Positions 28,895-37,649 of a stretch of 64,000 nucleotides of DNA are shown here, in pieces. The stretch comes from Vibrio inusitatus (GTDB lineage Bacteria; Pseudomonadota; Gammaproteobacteria; Enterobacterales; Vibrionaceae): assembly GCA_024346935.1 (NCBI GenBank), contig AP024878.1, positions 2,294,001 to 2,358,000 on the forward strand, written 5' to 3'. The notes under the pieces are model-generated. The model was not told the DNA's origin. It searched no databases and was given only the letters and a program-made list of their open reading frames with translations. Position 1 is the stretch's first letter, and each line of letters opens with the position of its first letter. Position numbers and translations under genes: made by a program.

Positions 28895-31146
28895 TAATGT
28901 TTTCCAGGCCGAACAAACCCGGCAAGGTCTCTTTTCTCTAGGTAGTTAAACGCAAGCTTATGCACATCAGAAGCGTACGCTTTGGTTATGGCTTGATTGG
29001 CAAGTGTCTCTAAGTCATCGAAATTTGATTGTCTTATCACATATTTGATATTGGCCACATTAGCTGAGTTCATACTGAGTTGCTTAAACCCCAAACCAAG
29101 CAATAGCAGAACACCGATAGGGTCGCCCGCTAACTCACCGCAGATTGATACTGGGATTTTTGAATGTCGGCAAGCATCATGTATTTGTTTCAGCGCCATT
29201 AGTACAGAAGGATGGACTACTTCATATAGCTCTGAAACTTGGCTGTTATTTCGATCTACGGCTAATAGATATTGAGTAAGATCATTGGTACCCACAGAAA
29301 CAAAATCTATTCGCTTGGCGATAACCGGGAGCAGATAGATCATGGAAGGTACTTCAAGCATGATCCCGACTTTAGGTTTTTTCACATTCGGATAAGTAAG
29401 TGCCACCTCATGATACGCCTGAGCAATCAAAGATAACGCTGAATCCAATTCAGGGACACCCGAGATCATGGGTAAGAGGATCTTTAATTCACTCTTTTGT
29501 CCAACACTTGCTCTCATCATTGCTCGAACTTGAATCAAGAAGATATCGGGATGATCGAGAGTAAAGCGAATCCCTCTCCAGCCTAAGAATGGGTTTTCCT
29601 CTTCCATAGGGAAGTACGGAAGTGATTTATCACCACCAATATCTAGAGTTCTCATCACAACAGGTTTGCCTTGTGAATAAGCCAGTACTTTTCGATACGT
29701 CTCAACTTGTTCATCTTCGGAGGGGAAGGCCTGCTTAACGATGAACGATATCTCTGTACGATAGAGTCCCACGCCATCCACAACATCAAAGAATGAGTAG
29801 CTTGCGTCGGCACCTAGACCAGCGTTAAGCAAAATAGTGATGGGCACTTTATCTGAAGTTAACGCAGGCTCACGCACCTCAGATTCAACCATAGAGCGAA
29901 CTTCTTGCTCTTCTGCCAGTAACTTCTGATAGTCGCTCATCTCTTTGGCTGTTGGGTTTAGCAATACCTCACCGCTATAGCCATCTAAGATGACCTGCTT
30001 ATCATCAGCTTCAATGCCATTTAGGTTTGAACCAATGACCGATGGTATGCCCAGAGCACGAGATAGGATTGCAGCATGAGAGTTCACCCCACCTTGTAGT
30101 GAGATCACCCCCAAAAGTTTATCTCTAGGTACTGATGCCAACAATGTCGTTGTAAGTTCATTTACGACAAAGATAACCGGTTTCTCGAGTTTGATTTCTT
30201 TGGCTTGCGAATGATAGAGGAAATACAGCAACCTCTGACCTAACTCTCGAACATCTTGAGAGCGCTCTTGAAGGTAAATATCATTCATACGGGCAAAGTG
30301 ATTGGAGTAACGCTCTATCACCTGGCGCAATGCCCAATCAGCAGTATCCCCTTTTTCGATTTGCTTAATCAAATCCCCTCGAAGTTTGGGATCATTCAAA
30401 AGGTGAGTAAACAAATCAAAGATAGCTAAGGCATCTTTGTTGAGGTCGCTATCGAGTTGCTTTCTAAGGCGCCTAAATTCAGTCAAGGCCGACTCTACTG
30501 CAACGAGCAGCCACTCTTTGTCTTTTTCGGTATCAACCGCCGAAGACGGGGATACGTCTTTAAGCAAAGGCTCGTCGTTACCACGCCAGATAGGTCCAAT
30601 CGCAATCCCGTTACATGCAGAAAGGCCTTTTATGGTGGAGCTTTTTCGTTCTTGTAGAAGCCAGTTACCTTGCTGTTGCTCGCTAGCAATAAGCACTGCT
30701 AACTGGGCCGCAAGAGTGACTAGAAAAGACTCTTCGGTATCACTAAATAACCGCGGAGTTTTCTGTTGGATAACCACGACACCCAGCATACGCTTGCGGT
30801 GGACTATGGGCGTGGCTAAAAAGGCTTGATAGACCTCTTCGCCAAGTTGTGGGAAAAATTTAAAATCAGGATGGAGAGAAGCTTTTGCGACGTTTAATGG
30901 TTCAGCGGTTCTGTAGACTAAGCCGACTAACCCTTCTTGGAAGCCTATGTGCAGGCGTTCACCAGAAAAAGTCAGCCCCTTGGTTGCCATTAACTCAAGG
31001 CGCTGCTTTTGGTGATTAGAAAGGTAAATGGTGCAACATTCGCTATTAATAGCATCACAGGTACGCTCAACAAACACTTCAAGTGCTTGATGTATATCTT
31101 CGACCCGAGATACGTGCTCAACTATATCCCTTAGCTGATTTAGCAT
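28894..31146 (-). CDS. ptsP: Phosphoenolpyruvate-protein phosphotransferase PtsP (EI-Ntr)
   Basis: A 750-residue first enzyme of the nitrogen PTS, which passes phosphate from PEP to NPr and then EIIA-Ntr for regulation rather than sugar uptake. An N-terminal GAF domain (about 1-160) precedes the EI domains. Active His357 lies in GGVNSHAAILSRALGIPSV, and the C-terminal PEP-binding part has VSVGTNDLTQYLLAVDRN and the Cys of ICGELAGDP. Length is close to E. coli PtsP (748). It follows rppH by 12 bases, the order seen in E. coli (rppH-ptsP-lgt-thyA). Confidence 0.97.
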   Translation of the reverse strand: MLNQLRDIVEHVSRVEDIHQALEVFVERTCDAINSECCTIYLSNHQKQRLELMATKGLTFSGERLHIGFQEGLVGLVYRTAEPLNVAKASLHPDFKFFPQLGEEVYQAFLATPIVHRKRMLGVVVIQQKTPRLFSDTEESFLVTLAAQLAVLIASEQQQGNWLLQERKSSTIKGLSACNGIAIGPIWRGNDEPLLKDVSPSSAVDTEKDKEWLLVAVESALTEFRRLRKQLDSDLNKDALAIFDLFTHLLNDPKLRGDLIKQIEKGDTADWALRQVIERYSNHFARMNDIYLQERSQDVRELGQRLLYFLYHSQAKEIKLEKPVIFVVNELTTTLLASVPRDKLLGVISLQGGVNSHAAILSRALGIPSVIGSNLNGIEADDKQVILDGYSGEVLLNPTAKEMSDYQKLLAEEQEVRSMVESEVREPALTSDKVPITILLNAGLGADASYSFFDVVDGVGLYRTEISFIVKQAFPSEDEQVETYRKVLAYSQGKPVVMRTLDIGGDKSLPYFPMEEENPFLGWRGIRFTLDHPDIFLIQVRAMMRASVGQKSELKILLPMISGVPELDSALSLIAQAYHEVALTYPNVKKPKVGIMLEVPSMIYLLPVIAKRIDFVSVGTNDLTQYLLAVDRNNSQVSELYEVVHPSVLMALKQIHDACRHSKIPVSICGELAGDPIGVLLLLGLGFKQLSMNSANVANIKYVIRQSNFDDLETLANQAITKAYASDVHKLAFNYLEKRDLAGFVRPGKH

Positions 31147-31158
31147 TATTGCGCCTCA

Positions 31159-31677
31159 CTACCCTCTGCGGTGTTTGCGTTTTCGGTTTTGCTTTCGATC
31201 TTTGAAAGGCATAGCAAAAGAAGCGAATTCTTTCATTGCTCTGCGGTAGACATCCCTTTTAAAGGAGACAACTTGTCTCACTGGGTACCAAAAGCTTACC
31301 CAACGCCATCCATCAAATTCTGGAGTTGGCCCTCTTTGCATATTAACCTGCGATTCATCACAGGTTAGTTGCAATAAGAACCATTTCTGTTTTTGCCCGA
31401 TACAGACAGGTTTGGAGTCCCAACGTACTAATCTTTTTGGTAAGCGATACCGCAACCAATGGCGACTAGTAGTGACAATCTTTACATCTTGTTTGGTTAA
31501 TCCAACCTCTTCATACAATTCTCGGTACATCGCCTGTTCTGGCGTCTCACCGTCATCTATTCCACCCTGTGGAAATTGCCATGAATGTTGTCCGTATCGT
31601 TTAGCCCAAAACACTTGACCGTGGTTGTTACATATTACGATTCCCACATTTAAGCGGTAACCATCGCCATCGATCAC
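31159..31677 (-). CDS. rppH: RNA pyrophosphohydrolase RppH
   Basis: A 172-residue Nudix hydrolase that removes pyrophosphate from 5' triphosphate mRNA ends and so triggers RNase E decay. The Nudix box spans 38-60 ([20 protein letters not shown] plus VGL). The start ([15 protein letters not shown]) and WQFPQGG match E. coli RppH, and length agrees (176 there). The C-terminus is very basic. It is the first gene of the run rppH-ptsP-TSUP-lgt-thyA. Confidence 0.97.
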   Translation of the reverse strand: MIDGDGYRLNVGIVICNNHGQVFWAKRYGQHSWQFPQGGIDDGETPEQAMYRELYEEVGLTKQDVKIVTTSRHWLRYRLPKRLVRWDSKPVCIGQKQKWFLLQLTCDESQVNMQRGPTPEFDGWRWVSFWYPVRQVVSFKRDVYRRAMKEFASFAMPFKDRKQNRKRKHRRG

Positions 31678-32289
31678 TGGCTAACCTCTACTGATAAATT
31701 TTATATGAGTCGATTTTTCCACAGATCCCCCAGTTGAGCAAATGCAACTGAAGTAAAAGTTGTCAAACTATGAAGTCAGAGTGACACCATTGGATAAATA
31801 GCGAGCAAATTCAACCTTATCAACAGAACCACTTCAATTAGAGCTATTTATTCACTATATCTGTGAATAACTTTGTGAGGAAACTTGAGATAATTAATGT
31901 ACGGCTTAATTTTTGATCTCGACAGAAATTTAAAAAACATAACAAAAACCAAATTAAGCTTTTAATATTAACAAGATATGTAAATTCAGCCACATAGTTC
32001 ACCAAGACTAAAACTGATTAATATTTGATCCTTTCGGATCGTTTAAAATTCAACCACTCATTCATTTATCCACATAGCAAGACAAGCAAGGCACACTTAA
32101 CTCTGTAAAACAAGCATATAACGTGACAACAACCCCTGTTTATTTATACATAAGTATCAATTATTACAGTAATTCTCCCTCGCCCTGTGGATAACCTTCA
32201 TTTTGCACTCTAGTTGGCTTATAATTGGGCATTCCCGTATCATCAAAGATCTTTGAGAAGTTACGATCTTTTGCAATTGGAGATCTTTT
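31678..32289. promoter_or_regulatory. Divergent rppH-mutH region with DnaA-box-like sites
   Basis: A 612-bp AT-rich gap without a gene. It contains two perfect DnaA boxes, TTATCCACA at 32066-32074 (plus) and 32186-32194 (minus). TTATTCACA at 31862-31870 (minus) also fits the E. coli TTATNCACA consensus, and TTTTCCACA at 31715-31723 differs by one base. GATC occurs at 31915, 32027 and 32037 besides the three near mutH. DnaA binding is suggested by the sites only. Confidence 0.5.
32248..32288. repeat. Three GATCTTT repeats at 17-bp spacing before mutH
   Basis: GATCTTT occurs at 32248, 32265 and 32282, exactly 17 bases apart. The last overlaps the mutH ribosome binding site (GGAG 32279-32282) and ends just before the GTG start. 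GATC is the Dam methylation and MutH recognition sequence. Confidence 0.85.
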
Positions 32290-32955
32290 GTGCAGACAAC
32301 TCCCCCACAATCTGAGCTAGAACTGGTTAACAGGGCTGAATCCTTAACTGGATATTCTTTTGCTGAACTAGCAGAAGAAGCGGGAATTGCAGTGCCAAAA
32401 GATCTTCGTCGTGATAAAGGTTGGGTAGGCCAACTTATCGAAGCTCACCTTGGTGCTGAAGCAGGGAGCAGACCTGAACAAGACTTTGCTCATCTTGGTA
32501 TCGAACTAAAAACAATTCCTCTGAGTCACATAGGTAAACCTTTAGAGAGCACTTTTGTTTGTGTTGCACCCTTGACTGGAATTCATGGACTTACATGGCA
32601 ACAAAGTCATGTAAGACAAAAATTAAGTAAGGTATTGTGGGTACCCGTAGAAGGAGAGAGGGAGTTACCTATCTCGGAGCGCCACGTTGGTTTTCCCAAA
32701 TTATGGACACCCTCCCTTGAACAAGAGACTTTATTGAGAGCGGACTGGGAAGAGTTAATGGAAATGATTGCTACAGGACGGATCCATGAAATCAATGCAA
32801 GACATGGGGAAGTCATGCAAATTCGCCCTAAAGCGGCTAACAGTCGAGCATTAACTGATGCCTATGGCGCTAGCGGTAAGCAAATAAAAACCCTGCCTCG
32901 AGGTTTTTACCTGCGAAGCCACTTTACCCACTCTATCTTGCTTGAAAGCCAATAG
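32290..32955 (+). CDS. mutH: DNA mismatch repair endonuclease MutH
   Basis: A 221-residue nuclease that nicks the unmethylated strand at hemimethylated GATC sites when activated by MutS/MutL. The catalytic residues correspond to Asp65, Glu72 and Lys74 in [14 protein letters not shown] (E. coli D70, E77, K79). The start is GTG with GGAG seven bases upstream. Length is near E. coli (229). Its own upstream region carries three evenly spaced GATC sites. Confidence 0.96.
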   Translation: MQTTPPQSELELVNRAESLTGYSFAELAEEAGIAVPKDLRRDKGWVGQLIEAHLGAEAGSRPEQDFAHLGIELKTIPLSHIGKPLESTFVCVAPLTGIHGLTWQQSHVRQKLSKVLWVPVEGERELPISERHVGFPKLWTPSLEQETLLRADWEELMEMIATGRIHEINARHGEVMQIRPKAANSRALTDAYGASGKQIKTLPRGFYLRSHFTHSILLESQ

Positions 32956-32972
32956 CTCAAGTTTGCTTAGCG

Positions 32973-33284
32973 CTAATAACTCTTTAGAGATAGCTCAATA
33001 TCGCAGTAAAGCTTATCCTCTGGCGCTCCACACTCATCATAAGCGTTATGCAATCGCAGATATGCGCTATTTAATCCAAGCCTAATCAACTCTTCTTTGA
33101 CGATCTCTAATGAAGCAAAAGACATAGGCTTATCATCTTCACGTATCGGCTCAAGCTTGTGTTTAAATTCAACAGCAAGTTGGTAAGTAGAAAGATCAGC
33201 ACACCCGATAACGAAGACTTTTGGCACTTCCATATGCCTCTCGATATCAGCATGAATCCATTGGTCGAACTGATGTTTTTGCAT
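32973..33284 (-). CDS. Small conserved-looking protein of unknown function
   Basis: A 103-residue soluble protein (starting MQKHQFDQWIHADIERHMEV) with no signal peptide or membrane segment, three cysteines and an acidic character. ATG 33284 has GGGGGTG six bases upstream, which supports translation; a frame extension to 33299 is possible. It converges on mutH with a 17-base gap and lies upstream of nothing else on its strand. I do not recognise it securely; a match to the uncharacterised DUF6482 family is possible but from memory only. Confidence 0.7.
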   Translation of the reverse strand: MQKHQFDQWIHADIERHMEVPKVFVIGCADLSTYQLAVEFKHKLEPIREDDKPMSFASLEIVKEELIRLGLNSAYLRLHNAYDECGAPEDKLYCDIELSLKSY

Positions 33285-33409
33285 GATACACCCCCACACT
33301 ACTTTCTAGTAAAGACCACCAACTATAGAGGATCAACTAAATTGAGGATCTTTCTGCATATTGGACTTAGTTAAATATACGTAAAAGAGCAATCAATGGG
33401 GTTATACCG

Positions 33410-34321
33410 TTATTTTTCTAGTAGCTTCTCTATTACTTCGGCCAACTGAGTGAAGGTTTCGGTTCTAGTACTGCTTGGCCTCCACACCAACCCTATGTTT
33501 CGATAAGCCTGACGACCAGGTGGATCGATAACACGTAATGAATGGTTTGCCAGTAATCCGTGATCAATCGCCATTTGAGGAATAAAGGTTGTGCCAAGAC
33601 CATTAGCAACCATCTGTACTAAAGTATGCAAACTCGTTGCTGTGAATGGGTTTATCTTACTTTTCTCGGTGAGATTGCACGCTGAAACAGCATGATCGGT
33701 AAGGCAATGTTCTTTCTCAAGTAGAAACACCGACTCATCCGGAAGGTCCGAATAGTGCAAAGGCGTCTTTACACTCTCAGCCTGCGATTCACTGATCACC
33801 ATTCTGAACTGATCTCGCCCCACCACCTTACTGGCAAAATTTCCGATATCCACAGGCAATGCCAGCACCAATACGTCCAATTGGCCATCTTGCAAAGCCG
33901 TCAGCAGGTTTGCTGTAGTATCTTCTCGTAGTAACAAGGTTAAATCAGGAAAATTCTTGTTTACCTCATGAACTAGACCACTTAAAAGAAACGGAGCAAT
34001 GGTAGGGATAGCTCCAAGCCTTAGTTGCCCCTGCATTGCACCGCCACATGCAAGTTGACCAAGCTCCATCAAATCTTGGCTCTTCGTTAGCAGTTCTCGC
34101 CCTTGTTTAATCACCATTTCACCAACATGGGTAAATACCAGTGCACTTTTTTTGTCTTTCTTCTCATACAACGAACAACCAAATTGTTCTTCGAGATTCT
34201 GAATTCCCTTGCTTAAGGTGGATTGGCTAACAAAACACAGCTGAGCTGCCTCACCAAAGTGACGCGTTTCGTGCAGCGTGATCAGATAATGGAGCTGTTT
34301 AAGACTGGGCCATTTATTCAT
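33410..34321 (-). CDS. oxyR2: Peroxide-sensing LysR regulator OxyR2
   Basis: A 303-residue OxyR-type regulator. The DNA-binding domain opens with SLKQLHYLITLHETRHFGEA and SQSTLSKGIQNLEEQFG. The redox pair is Cys206 and Cys215 in EKEHCLTDHAVSAC, the same numbering as V. vulnificus OxyR2. Glu204, which in V. vulnificus makes OxyR2 respond to very low H2O2 (OxyR1 has Gly), is also present. The gene is divergent from a 2-Cys peroxiredoxin, the arrangement of oxyR2-prx2, so it should activate that gene. The 195-bp gap between them is the likely binding region. Confidence 0.9.
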   Translation of the reverse strand: MNKWPSLKQLHYLITLHETRHFGEAAQLCFVSQSTLSKGIQNLEEQFGCSLYEKKDKKSALVFTHVGEMVIKQGRELLTKSQDLMELGQLACGGAMQGQLRLGAIPTIAPFLLSGLVHEVNKNFPDLTLLLREDTTANLLTALQDGQLDVLVLALPVDIGNFASKVVGRDQFRMVISESQAESVKTPLHYSDLPDESVFLLEKEHCLTDHAVSACNLTEKSKINPFTATSLHTLVQMVANGLGTTFIPQMAIDHGLLANHSLRVIDPPGRQAYRNIGLVWRPSSTRTETFTQLAEVIEKLLEK

Positions 34322-34516
34322 ATAAAGTTCAAAAATTACCGTCGGTTATCAATCGTTTTGTGCGCTAGTTAACAAGTTTTAAACATCGTTTTTTTCGATT
34401 GACTTAATCTATTTAATTCGCTTTTTTCAATAGTATATTGTGTATTATAGTTTGTCTCGTACAAACATGGACTAAGCCTGAAACACAGGCGTCATTATAA
34501 ATTTTAGGAGTTCAAA

Positions 34517-35125
34517 ATGGTATTAGTAGGCCGTCAAGCACCAGATTTCACAGCAGCAGCTGTACTAGGTAACGGTGAGATCGTTGATAACTTCAACTTT
34601 GCAGAATTCACTAAAGGCAAGAAAGCGGTAGTTTTCTTCTACCCTCTAGATTTCACATTCGTTTGTCCATCTGAGTTGATCGCGTTCGACAACCGTTTAC
34701 AAGATTTCCAAGACAAAGGCGTTGAAGTAATCGGCGTTTCTATCGATTCTCAATTCTCTCATAACGCATGGCGTAACACTGCTATCGAAGATGGCGGTAT
34801 CGGTCAAGTTAAGTACCCTCTAGTTGCTGACGTTAAGCACGAGATCTGTAAAGCGTACGATGTTGAGCATCCAGAAGCAGGCGTTGCTTTCCGTGGTTCT
34901 TTCCTTATCGACGAAGACGGTCTAGTACGTCACCAAGTAGTTAACGACCTTCCTCTAGGCCGTAACATCGACGAAATGCTACGTATGGTTGACGCTCTTA
35001 ACTTCCACCAGAAAAACGGTGAAGTTTGTCCAGCACAATGGGAAGAAGGCAAAGCAGGTATGGACGCATCGCCAAAAGGTGTTGCAGACTTCCTATCTGA
35101 GCACGCTTCAGACCTAAGCAAGTAA
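34517..35125 (+). CDS. prx2: Typical 2-Cys peroxiredoxin (Prx2, AhpC/TSA family)
   Basis: A 202-residue thiol peroxidase that reduces H2O2 and organic peroxides. The peroxidatic Cys50 is in FTFVCPSEL and the resolving Cys171 in GEVCPAQW, so it forms intersubunit disulfides. GGIG is also present, a motif linked with sensitivity to overoxidation in Prx1-type enzymes. Codon use is strongly biased, which suggests high expression. AGGAG lies seven bases before the ATG. It is transcribed divergently from oxyR2 and no ahpF reductase gene is adjacent. Confidence 0.95.
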   Translation: MVLVGRQAPDFTAAAVLGNGEIVDNFNFAEFTKGKKAVVFFYPLDFTFVCPSELIAFDNRLQDFQDKGVEVIGVSIDSQFSHNAWRNTAIEDGGIGQVKYPLVADVKHEICKAYDVEHPEAGVAFRGSFLIDEDGLVRHQVVNDLPLGRNIDEMLRMVDALNFHQKNGEVCPAQWEEGKAGMDASPKGVADFLSEHASDLSK

Positions 35126-35151
35126 TTTAATACTTGTAACTAGATTACGTT

Positions 35152-35186
35152 AAGCCGGCCAATACCTCGTATTGGTCGGCTTTTTA
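35152..35186 (+). terminator. Terminator of prx2
   Basis: A 14-bp stem AAGCCGGCCAATAC against GTATTGGTCGGCTT (one G-U) with a short loop is followed by T5. Confidence 0.92.
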
Positions 35187-35342
35187 TTATCTGTTGTTTA
35201 GTCCTTTTTCATATGGAACCCTAACACCTAAAAACGACTAATTTTTAAATACCCTACAAATCGCTACAAAAATAAACTCAAAAGAGCAACTAGCCTTAAC
35301 GGCTGATATAATCACAGAAAATCACTTGGCCTACCTACACCT

Positions 35343-36083
35343 ATGACCTATCAACTTGAAGTTTGTATCGACAATATAGAATCGCTGCACACGGCTATCC
35401 ACGCTGGCGCTACACGCATCGAGCTTTGTTCTTCTCTTACTCTTGGTGGGCTTACTCCCAGCGTTGGATTCATGAAGCAAGCTAAACAAGCTTCTTCTAT
35501 CCCTATTTATGCCATGATCCGGCCAAGACAGGGCGACTTTCTATTCTTAGAACAAGAGGTCGAAATCATGCTTTCTGATATTCAGGCTGCGAAAGATGCG
35601 AAGTTAGATGGCATCGTAATTGGTGCTTTAACCGCTGATGCTGAAATTAATGTTCCGGTTTGCAAAAGACTGATAAACGCAGCTTCAGACATGGGCGTAA
35701 CGTTTCATCGAGCAATCGATCAATGCCAAGATATTGAACAAGCACTGGAAGACGTTATTTCCCTAGGTTGCGAACGAATACTGACATCTGGACAAAAAAG
35801 CACAGCACAGGCAGGTATCAACATATTAACTAAGCTACATCAACAAGCAGCAGGTCGAATTCAAATAATGGCAGGAGCAGGCGTCAATGCTAGCAATGCG
35901 CAAGAGATTTTGAAAAAGACAAGAATTAACGAACTGCACCTATCAGGAAAAACCGTGCGAGCAAGCAAGATGAACTCTATTCATAATGAAGCTCAAATGG
36001 GGTCTACTGATGTGGATGATTTTCAGATTCCAGTGACGGGGTATGAGGCTGTTCAGTCCGTTAAAAAACTTTGCAGTAAATGA
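35343..36083 (+). CDS. cutC: CutC-family TIM-barrel protein
   Basis: A 246-residue TIM-barrel protein of the CutC family. The opening LEVCIDNIESLHTAIHAGAT, ELCSSLTLGGLTPS, MIRPRQGDF and TFHRAID are family hallmarks. CutC was first named for copper tolerance in E. coli, but later work questioned a direct copper role; the reaction is not established. It follows prx2 with its own terminator between them and converges on phoU with a 24-base gap. Confidence 0.92.
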   Translation: MTYQLEVCIDNIESLHTAIHAGATRIELCSSLTLGGLTPSVGFMKQAKQASSIPIYAMIRPRQGDFLFLEQEVEIMLSDIQAAKDAKLDGIVIGALTADAEINVPVCKRLINAASDMGVTFHRAIDQCQDIEQALEDVISLGCERILTSGQKSTAQAGINILTKLHQQAAGRIQIMAGAGVNASNAQEILKKTRINELHLSGKTVRASKMNSIHNEAQMGSTDVDDFQIPVTGYEAVQSVKKLCSK

Positions 36084-36107
36084 GTCTGTAAACCTATAGA
36101 ATAAGAC

Positions 36108-36809
36108 TTATTCCTTATCTTTATATTTATAGATTTCTTCATCATCAGAGTGCCTAACATCTTTGCCCTTCACACAGTAAATGATGTATTCACAGATATT
36201 CTGACAACGGTCCCCAACTCGTTCTATAGCTCTAGCTGACCACATAACTTGCAAGATGGTTGGAATCATTTCAGGTTCATCCATCATATTCTGAGTCAAC
36301 TGACGAATGATATTCTGATATTCCTCATCCACTCTATCGTCGATCTCATAGATGTTCGCTGCCGCATCGATATCAAGACGAGCAAAGGCATCAAGCACTT
36401 GATGAAGCATATCAATAGCTAATCGGCAAAGAGGCTCAAGGGCGTTTTGATAGCGAGGATCTGCACTTTTGTTTTCCAATGAGGTGCGAGCAAGATTTGA
36501 AGCGACATCACCAATGCGTTCGAGCTCGGTGATGGTTTTGATAATGGTCATGACCAATCTTAAATCACCAGCTGTTGGCTGGCGCCTTGCGATGATCCGA
36601 GTGCAAGCCTCATCAATAATAACTTCCATAGAGTTTACATTATGGTCTTCGGCTACAACCTTCTTCGCCAACTCATAGTCTTGCTTGACCAGTGAGCGCA
36701 ACGCATAGGCCAATTGCTGCTCGACTAGCCCACCCATAGTGAGGACATGGCTTCGAATAGCCTCTAGCTCAACGTTGTATTGCCCTGATATATGGCGACC
36801 AGTATGCAT
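36108..36809 (-). CDS. phoU: Phosphate signalling regulator PhoU
   Basis: A 233-residue all-helical protein with two PhoU repeats (each with E/DxxxD metal-type motifs, for example ELERIGDVASNLAR and AIERVGDRCQNICEY). It links the Pst transporter to PhoR, keeping the PHO response off when phosphate is plentiful. It is the last gene of the pstC-pstA-pstB-phoU series and follows pstB by 15 bases. Confidence 0.96.
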   Translation of the reverse strand: MHTGRHISGQYNVELEAIRSHVLTMGGLVEQQLAYALRSLVKQDYELAKKVVAEDHNVNSMEVIIDEACTRIIARRQPTAGDLRLVMTIIKTITELERIGDVASNLARTSLENKSADPRYQNALEPLCRLAIDMLHQVLDAFARLDIDAAANIYEIDDRVDEEYQNIIRQLTQNMMDEPEMIPTILQVMWSARAIERVGDRCQNICEYIIYCVKGKDVRHSDDEEIYKYKDKE

Positions 36810-36824
36810 TTAATTTACTTCTCC

Positions 36825-37649
36825 TTATCCTATTCGACCCGTTATGTAATCTTCAGTCTTCTTTTCTTTCGGTGATGTGAATACTGTGTCTGTATCTGCG
36901 TATTCAACAATCCTTCCCATATGCACAAACGCCGTATAATCGCTCACTCTCGCAGCCTGCTGCATGTTATGGGTGACAATTACCACTGTATATTTTGTTT
37001 TTAGATCATTGATCAGCTCTTCAATGGTAAGTGTAGATATAGGATCCAAAGACGAGGTCGGTTCATCGAGCAGTAATACTTCTGGTTCAATAGCAATAGC
37101 TCTGGCAATAACGAGTCTCTGCTGCTGACCTGCGGCTAGATTCACTGCACTTTCATGAAGGCGGTTTTTTACTTCTCCCCATAATCCTGCACCGCGCAAT
37201 GCTTGTTCACAACAATCATCAAGTACTCGACTGTTCCTTATACCTTGTAAACGAAGCCCAAAAACCACATTCTCGTAAATAGTTTTAGGGAAAGGATTAG
37301 GTTTTTGAAAAACCATGCCAATTCTTCGTCTTAGCGCAGAGACATCCACTTCTTCATCGTAGATATCCTTACCAAGTAATCGAATATTCCCCTCGACTTT
37401 ACATCCCTCTATCAAGTCATTCATCCGGTTGATGGAACGCATGATAGTTGACTTTCCACAGCCCGATGGCCCAATAAAAGCCGTTACTTTTCCTCTGGGA
37501 ATTCGCATAGAGATATCATGCAACACCTGCTTTTGGCGATAGAAAAGGTTGAGGTTTTCTATCTCTATCGCAGTTTTATCTGCAGGTAGGTTAGCAACAT
37601 CGAGAGGCTTCAATACATTTATGGTTGCAGGGCTAGAATACATGCTCAT
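36825..37649 (-). CDS. pstB: Phosphate ABC transporter ATPase PstB
   Basis: A 274-residue ATPase driving high-affinity phosphate uptake. Walker [10 protein letters not shown] (60-68), Q-loop FQKPNPFP and Walker [14 protein letters not shown] are normal. The ABC signature reads LAAGQQQRL (171-179) instead of the common LSGGQQQRL. I chose ATG 37649, inside the end of pstA; the TTG three bases earlier and ATG 37643 are alternatives. The overlap with pstA suggests coupled translation. Confidence 0.95.
   Translation of the reverse strand: MSMYSSPATINVLKPLDVANLPADKTAIEIENLNLFYRQKQVLHDISMRIPRGKVTAFIGPSGCGKSTIMRSINRMNDLIEGCKVEGNIRLLGKDIYDEEVDVSALRRRIGMVFQKPNPFPKTIYENVVFGLRLQGIRNSRVLDDCCEQALRGAGLWGEVKNRLHESAVNLAAGQQQRLVIARAIAIEPEVLLLDEPTSSLDPISTLTIEELINDLKTKYTVVIVTHNMQQAARVSDYTAFVHMGRIVEYADTDTVFTSPKEKKTEDYITGRIG

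Noticed and set aside
31678..32289. crtS or a replication origin
   Set aside because: DnaA boxes and GATC sites are present, but no rctB, dnaA or gidA genes and no RctB sites that I can recognise. The known crtS lies elsewhere as I recall.
36099..36113. Terminator between cutC and phoU
   Set aside because: GAATAAG-A-CTTATTC is palindromic but overlaps the phoU stop, is AT-rich and has no T-run.
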